The notes under the pieces: generated by a model
The model's database searches: none
The model's input: only the letters and a program-made list of their open reading frames with translations
Told to the model about the DNA's origin: nothing
Shown: positions 8,215-16,730 of the stretch, piece by piece
Numbering within the stretch: position 1 is the stretch's first letter
How the letters are laid out: every line of letters begins with the position of its first letter
NCBI GenBank assembly: GCA_937922155.1
Contig: CAKZVL010000003.1
Span: forward strand, 1 to 42,223
From: an uncultured Paracoccaceae bacterium
Lineage (GTDB): Bacteria > Pseudomonadota > Alphaproteobacteria > Rhodobacterales > Rhodobacteraceae
Reading direction: 5' to 3'
DNA: 42,223 nucleotides
Position numbers and translations under genes: made by a program

Positions 8215-8829
8215 TTACTTCGAACCGGTGAACACCCGCACAATAGTACGCCACAGCAAAACTGCATCAAAGCATACAGACCGATGTTCCAAGTAGATCA
8301 GATCAAGTCTGGCCTTCACCGGGATACACCGCCGACGATAGACATCATCAGTAGCCTGCGCCGAAGTGCAATCTCGCAAAAGCTCCGCTTCACGCGCATG
8401 AAAAACAAGGGTGGCTAGTCCAGTGATCCCGGGTCTTGCTTTCAGGACCTCATTGTAAAGGCCTGGATAGGCATCGACGTAGACACGCAGTGGCGGACGC
8501 GGTCCGACAAAGCTCATGTCGCCCGTTAGCACATTCCAGATTTGTGGCACCTCATCCAGACGCGTTTTGCGTAACACTTTATGTATACGTCCGATCCGAT
8601 CATCCTTGTCACCGCCCGTCACACCACCATTCTCATCACTGGGCCGCATCGTGCGCAATTTGATCAGTCGAAACGGCAAACCAGGTGCCTTCATCCGTTC
8701 AGAAACATAGAATATTGGCCGTCCCTCCACCGCCAACAAAAGAAGACACAAAAGGGCAAGGGGCACGGCCAGCAAGCAGGCAAGCACAGCCGCTAAGGCT
8801 ATATCAAATATACGTTTTGTCGGTATCAT
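8215..8829 (-). CDS. Initiating sugar-phosphate transferase (WcaJ/PglC-type)
   Basis: This 204-residue monotopic phosphoglycosyl transferase (bacterial sugar transferase family) would load the first sugar-phosphate onto undecaprenyl phosphate at the inner membrane. It has one N-terminal hydrophobic helix (about 8-34), then FRLIKLRTM, GRIHKVLRKTRLDEVPQIWNVL with the catalytic Asp-Glu pair, and GDMSFVGPRPPL, all hallmarks of the family. Only the C-terminal catalytic core is present, as in PglC, without the extra WcaJ N-terminal spans. ATG 8829 overlaps the stop of the upstream epimerase gene (ATGA) with GGGG upstream, so translation is probably coupled. Confidence 0.9.
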   Translation of the reverse strand: MIPTKRIFDIALAAVLACLLAVPLALLCLLLLAVEGRPIFYVSERMKAPGLPFRLIKLRTMRPSDENGGVTGGDKDDRIGRIHKVLRKTRLDEVPQIWNVLTGDMSFVGPRPPLRVYVDAYPGLYNEVLKARPGITGLATLVFHAREAELLRDCTSAQATDDVYRRRCIPVKARLDLIYLEHRSVCFDAVLLWRTIVRVFTGSK

Positions 8830-9617
8830 CGCAAAACCCCGCAAGCGCGTGCCTGTGCGATTAAGTCTTCGGAATTGGCTGGCATTACATCAACAAGCGA
8901 CGTCAATAGCGCAACGTCGAGCTCCAATTTTGGTACTGCTGTCTCGGGCGCAACCTTCCAATACCAATCGGCCCCTGCCGCCTCTAACAGGCTCTGCATG
9001 GACACAAGTCCGGGCTGGGCAACGTTGATGACCTTGGGCCGCTCAGCAAGCCTGAGCAGGCCGGTGAACACGCCCGCCAAAGTCCGCAAACCAATCATGG
9101 ATCGTATCGGCCCTGAGCCATCGCTAAATTGATCCAACGCAACCGGCCCATTGCGAAGATTTTTGATTAGCATATCAGCACCCACCACGTTCCCGATGCG
9201 CAGACAAGTTACGTTGTCGCGATCTGCGACGCTCTGCTCAACCGCCAACTTGGCTTCCCCATAGAGGGAGTTTGGTCGGCATGGGGAGTTTTCGGACAAA
9301 GACCCTGCTTGCACCCCATAGACCGCTTGCGACGACGCCACCAGAACAGGAACACCAAGGCTGGCGCCTATTTCACAGGCCGCTTTAGCCAATGCGACCT
9401 GTGTTCTTTTTGCATCACCTACCGTTCCAACCAGCGAAATGACAGCGCTGCAACTCAACTTTGGGGGCGCGTCATTCAAGATATCCCAGTGCAAAAACCC
9501 TTCTTTTGGATGTCGAGACTGCCAAGTCGGTGAAGATTCAAACAGATCCGCAGCCCCAAATCGCAACATTCCTCCAATTTGGCCTGTTGCCCCTAATATC
9601 AAAGGTCCTGATGTCAT
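8826..9617 (-). CDS. NAD-dependent sugar epimerase/dehydratase family protein
   Basis: This 263-residue SDR-type protein has the nucleotide-binding motif GATGQIGG (9-16), SSQAVYG (95-101) and the catalytic YxxxK as YGEAK (119-123). It is probably a nucleotide-sugar 4-epimerase, reductase or dehydratase that supplies the precursor for the adjacent sugar transferase, whose start it overlaps. At 263 residues it is shorter than typical GalE-type enzymes (about 310-330), with a compact C-terminal substrate lobe. ATG 9617 has no strong ribosome-binding site. The exact sugar substrate cannot be assigned. Confidence 0.78.
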   Translation of the reverse strand: MTSGPLILGATGQIGGMLRFGAADLFESSPTWQSRHPKEGFLHWDILNDAPPKLSCSAVISLVGTVGDAKRTQVALAKAACEIGASLGVPVLVASSQAVYGVQAGSLSENSPCRPNSLYGEAKLAVEQSVADRDNVTCLRIGNVVGADMLIKNLRNGPVALDQFSDGSGPIRSMIGLRTLAGVFTGLLRLAERPKVINVAQPGLVSMQSLLEAAGADWYWKVAPETAVPKLELDVALLTSLVDVMPANSEDLIAQARACGVLR

Positions 9618-9706
9618 TGAGCATCTTTAGCGGCTAGAGAACGCTCGCGGAAGGCCCAAAAAATCAACAAAAACAAGGCAATTGACGTTAAAGTAATCCT
9701 TCGACG

Positions 9707-9736
9707 AGAAAATGGCCGTCCCATAAGGAACGGCCA
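9707..9736 (-). terminator. Intrinsic-terminator-like hairpin after the desaturase gene
   Basis: Read on the minus strand, TGGCCGT (9736-9730) pairs with ACGGCCA (9719-9713) around a 10-base loop and is followed directly by TTTTCTCG. This suits a rho-independent terminator for the desaturase transcript, about 125 bases past its stop and before the epimerase gene. Confidence 0.5.
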
Positions 9737-9769
9737 AACTCATCACACCACGATTAAGGGCCAAACTCA
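9732..9769. repeat. Two direct copies of GGCCAAACTCA
   Basis: GGCCAAACTCA occurs at 9732-9742 and again at 9759-9769, 27 bases apart start to start. The second copy runs into CACACACACAAACG (9768-9781), the same 14-mer found again at 26517-26530. The repeats lie upstream of the minus-strand epimerase gene and could be regulator sites. No protein is assigned to them. Confidence 0.45.
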
Positions 9770-9825
9770 CACACACAAACGCTCGACCCTTGCTTTCATC
9801 TACTACTGAAAACCACCTAATTAAG

Positions 9826-9845
9826 CTAGCATTAACTAGCATTAA
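9826..9845. repeat. Tandem 10-bp repeat CTAGCATTAA x2
   Basis: Two exact adjacent copies of CTAGCATTAA lie at 9826-9835 and 9836-9845, just past the desaturase stop codon. A 10-bp period places both copies on one helix face. It may be a binding site in the leader of the downstream epimerase operon, or simple local duplication. Confidence 0.45.
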
Positions 9846-9859
9846 TTTCTCTTAAGTGT

Positions 9860-10786
9860 TCACTCCGCAGGAAATGCCGGTGTGGCTTCAGATCGTACCG
9901 CGCTTTCAGATCGACGTGTTGCATTACTCCGTTTTGCGTAGTCTGAGTCCCACTCCAACAGGCGATGGCAAGATTCCAAATGTCGTGCAGGAATTTGTGG
10001 AAACAGGTGATGCACAAGGTGAAAGCAATCTGAGCGGGGAAACAAAAGCCAACGAACCAACCCAGGAGCAACAATGTTACGCGACGCATCCAGCTCATCC
10101 TCCGATGCGACAAGCCCCGCGTGATCCATACAATCCGTCCAGTAATTCAAGGCCGAATAGATCAACAGGAATGGCACAAAGACCATGACAAGCGCAGTCA
10201 CAGGTTGAAACGCCAGCAACGCAAAGGCCGACACGATCAGCGCATACTTCATCACCATGAACACTTTGCCGTCTTTGTCTGACAGGTTTGCTCCCAAGTA
10301 ATACGGCAGGTGACGCCCGATTAAAGGTGTCACAATGTGACGCGCAAGTGTTTTTGGCGTCAGCGGATCATGCAATCGCAAATCCTCTATGCCTTGAAGA
10401 TCCATATCATGTTCATAGTCGCCAAGATGCTTATGATGCGTCAAATGCTCATCCCGGTAGTCGGTAAAACAGCTCAGAACAGCAGACGCGCAAACGCTGC
10501 CCAGCAGTTTATTTTCCGCGCGGTCCTCCACGAACGAGGCATGGCTACATTCATGAACGATATTATTAAGGCCGCGGCAACGCGTTGCGACGAAAACCAT
10601 CAAAAAGGCGATCAGCGCATAGCTTGCAGTCCCGTCCGCGTAGTGAATTGCAACGTGTCCCGCTATGATGGCGAACAGCATTTGCAGCAGATATGATGCT
10701 ACAATTATGCGGCCTTCCCAACGTGCGTAACGCGTTAGTCCAGAGAATTTGCGCATGTAGCGCGATCGAAGTGTGTGTCCTGACAT
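9860..10786 (-). CDS. Membrane fatty acid desaturase family protein
   Basis: This 308-residue integral-membrane di-iron enzyme would introduce a double bond or hydroxyl into a lipid chain. All three histidine boxes are present: HECSH (78-82), HLTHHKH (114-120) and HLVHH (256-260). They are separated by hydrophobic segments at about 27-45, 55-70, 180-215 and nearby. I chose ATG 10786 because a run of six G sits about 5 bases upstream and the product then begins MSGHTLRSRYMRKF; the frame extends to 10831. It is transcribed alone, divergent from an ArgP-like regulator. A carotenoid hydroxylase/ketolase or ornithine-lipid hydroxylase role cannot be excluded from motifs alone. Confidence 0.85.
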   Translation of the reverse strand: MSGHTLRSRYMRKFSGLTRYARWEGRIIVASYLLQMLFAIIAGHVAIHYADGTASYALIAFLMVFVATRCRGLNNIVHECSHASFVEDRAENKLLGSVCASAVLSCFTDYRDEHLTHHKHLGDYEHDMDLQGIEDLRLHDPLTPKTLARHIVTPLIGRHLPYYLGANLSDKDGKVFMVMKYALIVSAFALLAFQPVTALVMVFVPFLLIYSALNYWTDCMDHAGLVASEDELDASRNIVAPGLVRWLLFPRSDCFHLVHHLFPQIPARHLESCHRLLEWDSDYAKRSNATRRSESAVRSEATPAFPAE

Positions 10787-10867
10787 ATCAGCCCCCCAGC
10801 TAATGACGAAGCCCACACTACAACTTTGCAATTGACCTTTAAAAATGAGTATTGCTAATATGCCATT

Positions 10868-10881
10868 AGATCATGTGATCT
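10868..10881. promoter_or_regulatory. Palindromic site between desaturase and LysR genes
   Basis: AGATCA (10868-10873) and TGATCT (10876-10881) are exact inverted arms around a 2-base centre, in an AT-rich 217-base divergent intergenic region. The position fits an operator shared by the two genes, possibly for the adjacent LysR protein. The classical LysR motif T-N11-A was not clearly placed on it. Confidence 0.35.
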
Positions 10882-11003
10882 TAAGATAAGGCGTGATAAT
10901 ATCGCATTCGGAAACAATGTGCATCAAATGTGGTTTTCTTATACTATATTCGAACAACTACTATTAATATATAAGCTGGACTTATGAAACGGATGGGAAA
11001 AAA

Positions 11004-11909
11004 ATGATCGACTTTGACTATGTTGCACTGAATGCGCTCGCCGCTGTGGTGCGTGAAGGATCATTTGAGGCGGCTGCGCGCACATTGAATGTGACTCAAT
11101 CCGCTGTAAGCCAGCGAATCAAGCATCTCGAAGAACGTACCGGGGCCATATTAATTGTTCGTGGACGGCCTTGCGTCCCCACCGATTTGGGCCTTCAATT
11201 ATGTCGCCACATCGACCACGTTTTACTGCTTGAACATGAAATAAAAAAGAACATGGATGACGGTTCTGGCGACACCAACAAAGCCGCCGTTCTGCGCATA
11301 GTCGTCAACAACGATAGCCTCGCAACATGGTTCCCCTCTGTCGTGCGCCGCGCTCAAAAAGAGATTAATGCCCATCTAGAAATCCTATCCGATGATCAGG
11401 AACATTCCGCTGAACATTTGAAATCTGGCGAAGCCTTTGCTGCCCTGACGGCAACCGAGCAGAACGTGCAAGGCTTTAAGCAAATCGCGCTTGGTCAAAT
11501 GGAATACACCGCAACTGCCTCCAAAGAATATCACAACCGCGAACTGAAAGATGGCGTCACCCTCGAAACACTGAGCCATGCGCCAGCCCTCGTCTTTGAT
11601 CGCAAAGACCAGCTTCCTCACCAATGGCTGACGCGTGCCTTCGGCGAAGCCACTGACCTCAACTATTGCATGATGCCATCTTATGAGGGGTACTTGTCCT
11701 GCATCAGTAACGGTACAGGTTGGGGAATGATGCCGACTGTCACAATCGAACGGCAACTGAAGTCTGGGCAATTGGTCGAATTGGTGCCCAATACACGCAT
11801 CAACGTGCCGCTCTACTGGCATTCCAGTAATCAAGGCGCTGATGTCTTCCGTAAGCTGGCCGAAATCGTCACAGATGAGGCCAAGAAAAGCTTGGCTCCT
11901 CGCGCATAG
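11004..11909 (+). CDS. LysR family transcriptional regulator, ArgP/LysG-like
   Basis: This 301-residue DNA-binding regulator has its N-terminal winged helix-turn-helix at about 20-43 (SFEAAARTLNVTQSAVSQRIKHLE). The QSAVSQRIKHLE stretch, and the later LLLEHE segment, closely resemble ArgP/IciA. The C-terminal half is the LysR effector domain. ArgP homologues usually control a divergent lysE/argO exporter, but here the divergent neighbour is a desaturase and the downstream convergent genes are tctABC, so its target is unclear. GGATGGGAAAAAA before ATG 11004 supplies the ribosome-binding site. The gene stops 15 bases before the tctA stop. Confidence 0.85.
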   Translation: MIDFDYVALNALAAVVREGSFEAAARTLNVTQSAVSQRIKHLEERTGAILIVRGRPCVPTDLGLQLCRHIDHVLLLEHEIKKNMDDGSGDTNKAAVLRIVVNNDSLATWFPSVVRRAQKEINAHLEILSDDQEHSAEHLKSGEAFAALTATEQNVQGFKQIALGQMEYTATASKEYHNRELKDGVTLETLSHAPALVFDRKDQLPHQWLTRAFGEATDLNYCMMPSYEGYLSCISNGTGWGMMPTVTIERQLKSGQLVELVPNTRINVPLYWHSSNQGADVFRKLAEIVTDEAKKSLAPRA

Positions 11910-11924
11910 TTAAAGAGAAAGCGA

Positions 11925-13430
11925 TCAGTCAGTAACCGCTTGCGGCCGTTTCAGGATATTGCGCAAGAACATTGGCGCGACAAATCCTACAATCGCGGCT
12001 AGCCAAAGCCCTACGGCAATTGGACTTGAAAACAGGTAGGCTACATTGCCGTCTGACAAGGTCATGGCGCGCCGCAGCGCATCCTCCATGTTCCCGCCCA
12101 AAAGAATGCCAAGGATCACTGGCACTGTGGGCACATCAAGCTTGCGCAGGAAATATCCCAAAACACCAAAACCGATCAGCATTAGCAGGTCAAAATAGCT
12201 CCCCGTCAGCGAATAAATACCGGTGAACGAAATTAAAGTCACACCGGGTAGCAATATCCAAGCGGGCACCGTCAAGATTTTCACGAAAATCTTCACCATT
12301 GGCACATTCATGATCAGCAGTACCACGTTAGCGATCAAAAGGGATGCAATCAGCCCCCAAACCACATCCGGGTTATCCCGAAACAGCGTCGGCCCCGGCG
12401 TTATGTTCAACGTCATCAACAGCGCCAGCAAAACCGCTGTGGTCCCCGACCCCGGCACACCCAGCGTCAACATCGGAACCAAAGCACCGCCAGCAGCGGC
12501 GTTGTTACCAGCCTCAGGCGCGGCAACGCCTTTTGGAACACCAGTTCCAAACCCACCCTTTTCACCGGCGATAGATTTCTCCGACATATAGGCAAGGAAC
12601 GACCCAAGCGAAGCCCCCGCTCCCGGCAGCACCCCGGCAATGAACCCAACAACAGACGCGCGCAGCATCGTCCATGAGGTTTGCTTGATGTATCGCCAAG
12701 GGATCGTCACCTTCTCAAGGATCACACCGATCGATGAACCCTTACCGTGGCTTTCGATGAAAAAGAACAGCTCAGCAATCGCGAACAGGCCAACAATAGC
12801 GACAAGGAAATCAACGCCATCATAAAGGTGCAGATTGCCTCCCGTCAGACGCGGCAGACCAGAGGATGAATCCACGCCAATCATCGCAATACCAAGGCCA
12901 ATACACGCGGCAATCGCCGACTTTGCTTGGTTACTGGACGCTATTCCGCCCAACGTACAGAACGCGAGCAGATACAGGGCAAAATACTCCGCAGGACCAA
13001 ACAGAAATGCCACACGCGCCAGCACCGGGGCCAATAGGATCAACCCAATAGTCGCGAACAAGGCCCCAACAAAAGAGGCAACGCCAGACAAAACCAGCGC
13101 ATTGCCAGCCTCACCTCGTTTGGCCATGGGGTAGCCATCCAAGGTCGTCATCAAAGCAGGTTCATCGCCCGGAATGTTCAGCAGAATCGAACTGATCCGC
13201 CCACCATACATCGCGCCGTAGTAGACAGAAGTCATCAGAACGAGGGCCGAGGTCGCATCAAGTCCAAGTGCGAATGAGATCGGGATCAAGATCGCCACAC
13301 CGTTTGACGGGCCAAGCCCCGGAAGCGCGCCAATAATCGTGCCGATAAAACAACCGATCACAGCCAACATTAACGTATAAGGTGACAGCGCAACCGAAAA
13401 TCCCAGTGCAAGATTGGCAAGGGTTTCCAT
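11925..13430 (-). CDS. tctA: Tripartite tricarboxylate transporter, large permease TctA
   Basis: This 501-residue, roughly 12-span inner-membrane carrier couples ion-driven uptake of a carboxylate to the TctC binding protein. The duplicated family motif is visible: GALPGLGPSNGVAIL near residues 37-51 and GVLPGAGASLGSFLAY near 268-283. The segment GVPGSGTTAVLLALL also fits. ATG 13430 is preferred over the adjacent TTG 13433 and starts 3 bases after the tctB stop. It is the last gene of the minus-strand operon tctC-tctB-tctA. Confidence 0.93.
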   Translation of the reverse strand: METLANLALGFSVALSPYTLMLAVIGCFIGTIIGALPGLGPSNGVAILIPISFALGLDATSALVLMTSVYYGAMYGGRISSILLNIPGDEPALMTTLDGYPMAKRGEAGNALVLSGVASFVGALFATIGLILLAPVLARVAFLFGPAEYFALYLLAFCTLGGIASSNQAKSAIAACIGLGIAMIGVDSSSGLPRLTGGNLHLYDGVDFLVAIVGLFAIAELFFFIESHGKGSSIGVILEKVTIPWRYIKQTSWTMLRASVVGFIAGVLPGAGASLGSFLAYMSEKSIAGEKGGFGTGVPKGVAAPEAGNNAAAGGALVPMLTLGVPGSGTTAVLLALLMTLNITPGPTLFRDNPDVVWGLIASLLIANVVLLIMNVPMVKIFVKILTVPAWILLPGVTLISFTGIYSLTGSYFDLLMLIGFGVLGYFLRKLDVPTVPVILGILLGGNMEDALRRAMTLSDGNVAYLFSSPIAVGLWLAAIVGFVAPMFLRNILKRPQAVTD

Positions 13431-13433
13431 CAA

Positions 13434-13922
13434 TCAGTGCCCCACAAATGGAATAAGAATACTAATCGCGTCCCACAACTTTTGCGGTGTCGGAATACGA
13501 TAGGCCACGATATTGCCCAGCATGAGCACAAATTTAAAAACGACGAATAAAAGGGCCGATAACCCGATCCCCGCTAGAACAGCGTTCCGCGCGTTGGGCA
13601 TGATCTGATAGCTTAGGATCGCTGCTGTAATCGCCGTGGGCAGGATAAAACCCAAAGGCGTAATCATCACCGCATAGACGGCCAAGACAATAACCGCGAC
13701 GACCAAATTACCCCACGTGCGGCTCGCAGGCCAATCGGGGTCGGGGTCCGGCTTGAACACCAGCACCAGCGACGAAATGGCAGCAACAGCGCCAATCAAA
13801 ACCGGGAAAAGCTTGGGCAGATACTCACCAGAAAACATGTTCGTCTGAATCTGAGTGGCAGCCGCGATGTACGCGACTGCCGTGATCAAGATTACCAGAC
13901 CGAAAATACGGTCTGACGCCAT
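13434..13922 (-). CDS. tctB: Tripartite tricarboxylate transporter, small subunit TctB
   Basis: The 162-residue membrane protein has four predicted spans (about 8-24, 38-56, 80-115 as two helices, and 125-145), the normal size and topology of TctB, which partners TctA. Its ATG (13922-13920) shares bases with the tctC stop (TAATG), so the two are translationally coupled. Sequence conservation is low in this family; the call rests on topology and position. Confidence 0.88.
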   Translation of the reverse strand: MASDRIFGLVILITAVAYIAAATQIQTNMFSGEYLPKLFPVLIGAVAAISSLVLVFKPDPDPDWPASRTWGNLVVAVIVLAVYAVMITPLGFILPTAITAAILSYQIMPNARNAVLAGIGLSALLFVVFKFVLMLGNIVAYRIPTPQKLWDAISILIPFVGH

Positions 13923-14902
13923 TACTGGGTAACCCCCAGTTCAGCACTCATCGTTGCAATGCTGTCGACCAGGCCATCAACGTAAGACTGGAAATCACCG
14001 CCAACACGGGTGAACGGTGCAAGCCCATTATCCGCCATCGCCTGTGCCCATTCCGGGCTATCCGCCACTTGCTGCAATTTGCCTGCCCACTCTTCAAAGC
14101 GTGCGTCGCTAATGCCCTTTGGCACGTAAAGACCACGCCAGTTCACGGCCACCACAGGAAAGCCCTGCTCGGTCGCGGTTGGAATGTCTTCAAAGCCGGG
14201 AACGCGCTCGTCCGTCAGCACTGCGATCACACGGATGTCGCCATTGGCAAGGAAGGACACAACTTCGGACATGTCCCCTGTCATCGCTTGGGTAAATCCA
14301 CCAACAGTCTGCGTGATTGCATCTGCGCCACCGTCAACCCCGATGTATTTGACGGATCCAATGTCGGTAAAGCCTGCTTCCTTCAGAACCATCAACGGCT
14401 TTAGGTGATCAAATCCACCAACAGCAGATCCACCTGCAAACGCGACAGAACCCGGATCAGCAAGGATCGCGTCGACCAGATCGTTCAGCGACTGGAATTC
14501 GCTATCAGCAGCAACCGCGATCACACCCGGATCAGCACCGATAGCACCAACAAAGCGAACCTCATCAGCTGTGCGGCCAGCATAGGCGTTTTGGGCCAGA
14601 CGTGTTGTTGTCGCAGAAGACGCTGCAATGATCAGATCGGCGTCATCGCCGCGCTCATTAACGACAGTGTTATAGGCAAGGCCGCCACCGGCACCGGGCA
14701 TGTTTGTAACCTGCACGGGCTTATCAACCGCACCGATATCAAACAGAATCTTTCCGATCTGGCGACAGGTGAAATCCCAGCCACCGCCGGGGTTTGCAGG
14801 TGCGATACATTCAGCAGCACTGGCTGCAGTGGTCATCGCGCCGGTTGCGGAAAATGCAACAACTGCACCCGTTACAACCGCCTTCATAAAACGATGTTTC
14901 AT
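13922..14902 (-). CDS. tctC: Tripartite tricarboxylate transporter, periplasmic binding protein TctC (Bug family)
   Basis: This 326-residue exported receptor has a signal peptide ending near TAASAAE (about residue 30). The mature N-terminus IAPANPGGGWDFTCRQI and the segment NMPGAGGGLAYN are the ligand-loop motifs of Bug/TctC proteins, which bind a carboxylate through these glycine-rich loops. The strong ribosome-binding site GGGAGG precedes ATG 14902. As the first gene of the operon it may be the most expressed. Neither loop identifies the ligand; the divergent AtuA/DUF4387 genes suggest it is the substrate of that pathway. Confidence 0.92.
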   Translation of the reverse strand: MKHRFMKAVVTGAVVAFSATGAMTTAASAAECIAPANPGGGWDFTCRQIGKILFDIGAVDKPVQVTNMPGAGGGLAYNTVVNERGDDADLIIAASSATTTRLAQNAYAGRTADEVRFVGAIGADPGVIAVAADSEFQSLNDLVDAILADPGSVAFAGGSAVGGFDHLKPLMVLKEAGFTDIGSVKYIGVDGGADAITQTVGGFTQAMTGDMSEVVSFLANGDIRVIAVLTDERVPGFEDIPTATEQGFPVVAVNWRGLYVPKGISDARFEEWAGKLQQVADSPEWAQAMADNGLAPFTRVGGDFQSYVDGLVDSIATMSAELGVTQ

Positions 14903-15054
14903 TAGTTTCCTCCCTATGATCCCGGCGCACTAATGCGCGCCTAAGTGGTTTACTCCTCCAGCAAACTAGAGGAAGCTTGACCACATCAGAATGAAAAATC
15001 AAGGCGCATTACTTTGCGGTCCTGTACTCAGCCACCTTCATCAAGGAGAGTCCA
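14903..15054. promoter_or_regulatory. Divergent promoter region tctC / AtuA-family gene
   Basis: The 152-base gap between two oppositely transcribed genes must contain their promoters. GCGCACTAATGCGC (14926-14939) is a small inverted repeat (GCGCA/TGCGC). AAGGAGAG precedes the plus-strand ATG 15055 and GGGAGG precedes the minus-strand ATG 14902. The shared region suggests co-regulation of transport and catabolism. Confidence 0.45.
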
Positions 15055-16413
15055 ATGACGCGCGTACTAATTCCTTCAGGCGCTCTCGGGCTTGGCTTTG
15101 ATCACGATGCCCTGATGAAAGGTGTTGCCAACAAACCTGACATCATTGCCATTGATGGCGGTTCAACCGACAGCGGCCCTGCGTATTTGGGGCAAGGGGT
15201 GTCCAAATATTCATCCGCATCGACCAAGGTGGAATGGCGCGATCTCTTGCTTGCACGTGAAAAGGCCGGTGTGCCTTTGGTCATTGGCACGGCAGGCACC
15301 TGCGGCAGCGATCAAACGGTGGATTGGCTGTTTGACTTGACCCAACAGATCGCAAAAGAAGACGGCCTGAAACTCACAGTCGCGCTACTTTACTCTGGGC
15401 AAACGCCGGACGTCATGGCAAGCGCTATTGAAAGTGGCGCGCTCCAACCGCTCCCCGCCGCGCCTGAATTGACAATAGAGATCATTCAAAGCTGCACCAA
15501 TATTGTTGCCCTCGCCGGAGCCGAACAAATCCAAAAGGCCATCACAACCGGTGCAGACGTGATTATCGCAGGGCGGGCAACCGATACAGCAACCATCGCG
15601 GCCCTTCCGCTGATGCGCGGTGACCATCCGGGTGCCGCATGGCACGGGGCCAAAGTTGGCGAATGCGGTGCCATTGCGACAAGCCAACCCAACACTGGGG
15701 TGATCCAAATTGATTTCGACGACACAGGGTTCACCATTCTACCCTTAGCAGACGACACCTATGCGACCCCAAACAGCGTATCTGCGCACATGCTTTATGA
15801 AAACTCCGACCCATTTCTTCTATATGAACCCGGCGGGCATCTGGACGTCACCCATGCGACCTACACAGCGCTTGATGAACGCACCGTCCGCGTCGAAGGA
15901 TCAATCTGGGTGCCGGGGCCCTACACCGTAAAATTAGAGGGCGCGCGAATTGCAGGCTATCAAAGCGTCAGCATCGCAATGCTACGCGAACGCAGATACG
16001 TCGAGAACGTTCAAACATGGGCAAACGATATCAAGGTCAAGTGCCACGCCAAAGCGAGCCAACGTTTGGGCCTCTCTGCATCTGATTTTCAGATCGACCT
16101 GCGACTGATTGGCGTCAACGCAGTACTAGGTAACATGGAAACACAAACCTCAACCCCGCACGAGGTTGGGGTCATGGGCGTTATCACCGCACCAACAGAA
16201 GCCCTCGCACAAGAAATAAACAAAATGCTGAACCCCTACCTATTGCATCATCCCCTGACGGAGGAAGAACCGATGCCCACCTTCGCCTTTCCGTTCTCTC
16301 CACCAGAGATGTCGCGCGGCGCAATCTATGAATTTTGCATGCACCACATTCTAACGCTCAACGATCCAATGGACGCGTTTCGACTTGAGGTGCGGAAGCT
16401 TGCAAATGTCTGA
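15055..16413 (+). CDS. AtuA family protein (DUF1446, acyclic terpene utilization-like)
   Basis: The 452-residue product belongs to the AtuA/DUF1446 family, named from the acyclic-terpene (citronellol/geraniol) pathway of Pseudomonas; the biochemical reaction is not settled. It begins with RVLIPSGALGLGFD, followed by IDGGSTDSGPAYLG and the loop VIGTAGTCGSD, a conserved layout for the family. Further landmarks are DVIIAGRATDTATIAALPL and LYEPGGHLDVTHATY. AAGGAGAG lies ahead of ATG 15055. The last codons overlap the DUF4387 gene, its usual partner. Divergence from tctCBA suggests that the imported carboxylate is the substrate. A role in terpene use specifically is not shown. Confidence 0.82.
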   Translation: MTRVLIPSGALGLGFDHDALMKGVANKPDIIAIDGGSTDSGPAYLGQGVSKYSSASTKVEWRDLLLAREKAGVPLVIGTAGTCGSDQTVDWLFDLTQQIAKEDGLKLTVALLYSGQTPDVMASAIESGALQPLPAAPELTIEIIQSCTNIVALAGAEQIQKAITTGADVIIAGRATDTATIAALPLMRGDHPGAAWHGAKVGECGAIATSQPNTGVIQIDFDDTGFTILPLADDTYATPNSVSAHMLYENSDPFLLYEPGGHLDVTHATYTALDERTVRVEGSIWVPGPYTVKLEGARIAGYQSVSIAMLRERRYVENVQTWANDIKVKCHAKASQRLGLSASDFQIDLRLIGVNAVLGNMETQTSTPHEVGVMGVITAPTEALAQEINKMLNPYLLHHPLTEEEPMPTFAFPFSPPEMSRGAIYEFCMHHILTLNDPMDAFRLEVRKLANV

Positions 16414-16717
16414 GCTTGGGGACCTCGCCGAAAAAGTCCGATCAAAAAACGCCGGGCCATTCTGGCTGACCATCGACATTTTCTGCGGGTCACCAGATCG
16501 CTTTGCCCATATCGCACTTCATTTGAACAATGACTATATCGCGCGACGACTTGCCGTCTCGGTAACTGACATAAAGCGATTCGATATTCCCGACCTAAAC
16601 GTCATCAAAATTTCGCTGCCTAGGCCGAGCATCCAAGGCACGCGCAATGATCGTGACATGCACGGCGCACAATGGGCAAACATTCTGGCTGAAATGGAAA
16701 TGCCCGACATGGGTTAG
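16406..16717 (+). CDS. DUF4387 family protein
   Basis: The 103-residue soluble protein starts at ATG 16406, overlapping the AtuA-family stop by 8 bases, with GGAAG upstream. Family-like segments are LAEKVRSKNAGPFWLTIDIF near the N-terminus, FDIPDLNVIKISLPRP in the middle and a closing DRDMHGAQWANILAEMEM. DUF4387 genes are commonly paired with DUF1446/AtuA genes, and the pair may form one enzyme with a large and a small subunit. The function is otherwise unknown. Confidence 0.8.
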   Translation: MSELGDLAEKVRSKNAGPFWLTIDIFCGSPDRFAHIALHLNNDYIARRLAVSVTDIKRFDIPDLNVIKISLPRPSIQGTRNDRDMHGAQWANILAEMEMPDMG

Positions 16718-16730
16718 AGCCATCAGCGTC

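Noticed and set aside
9627-9842. Minus-strand open frame of 71 codons between desaturase and epimerase
   Set aside because: It runs through the terminator hairpin and both direct-repeat families, has no ribosome-binding site, and its product is low in recognisable features.
11900-11950. Possible terminator between LysR and tctA (AAGCG/CGCTT arms)
   Set aside because: The 5-bp arms around a 13-base loop are too weak, there is no T-run, and the element overlaps the tctA stop.
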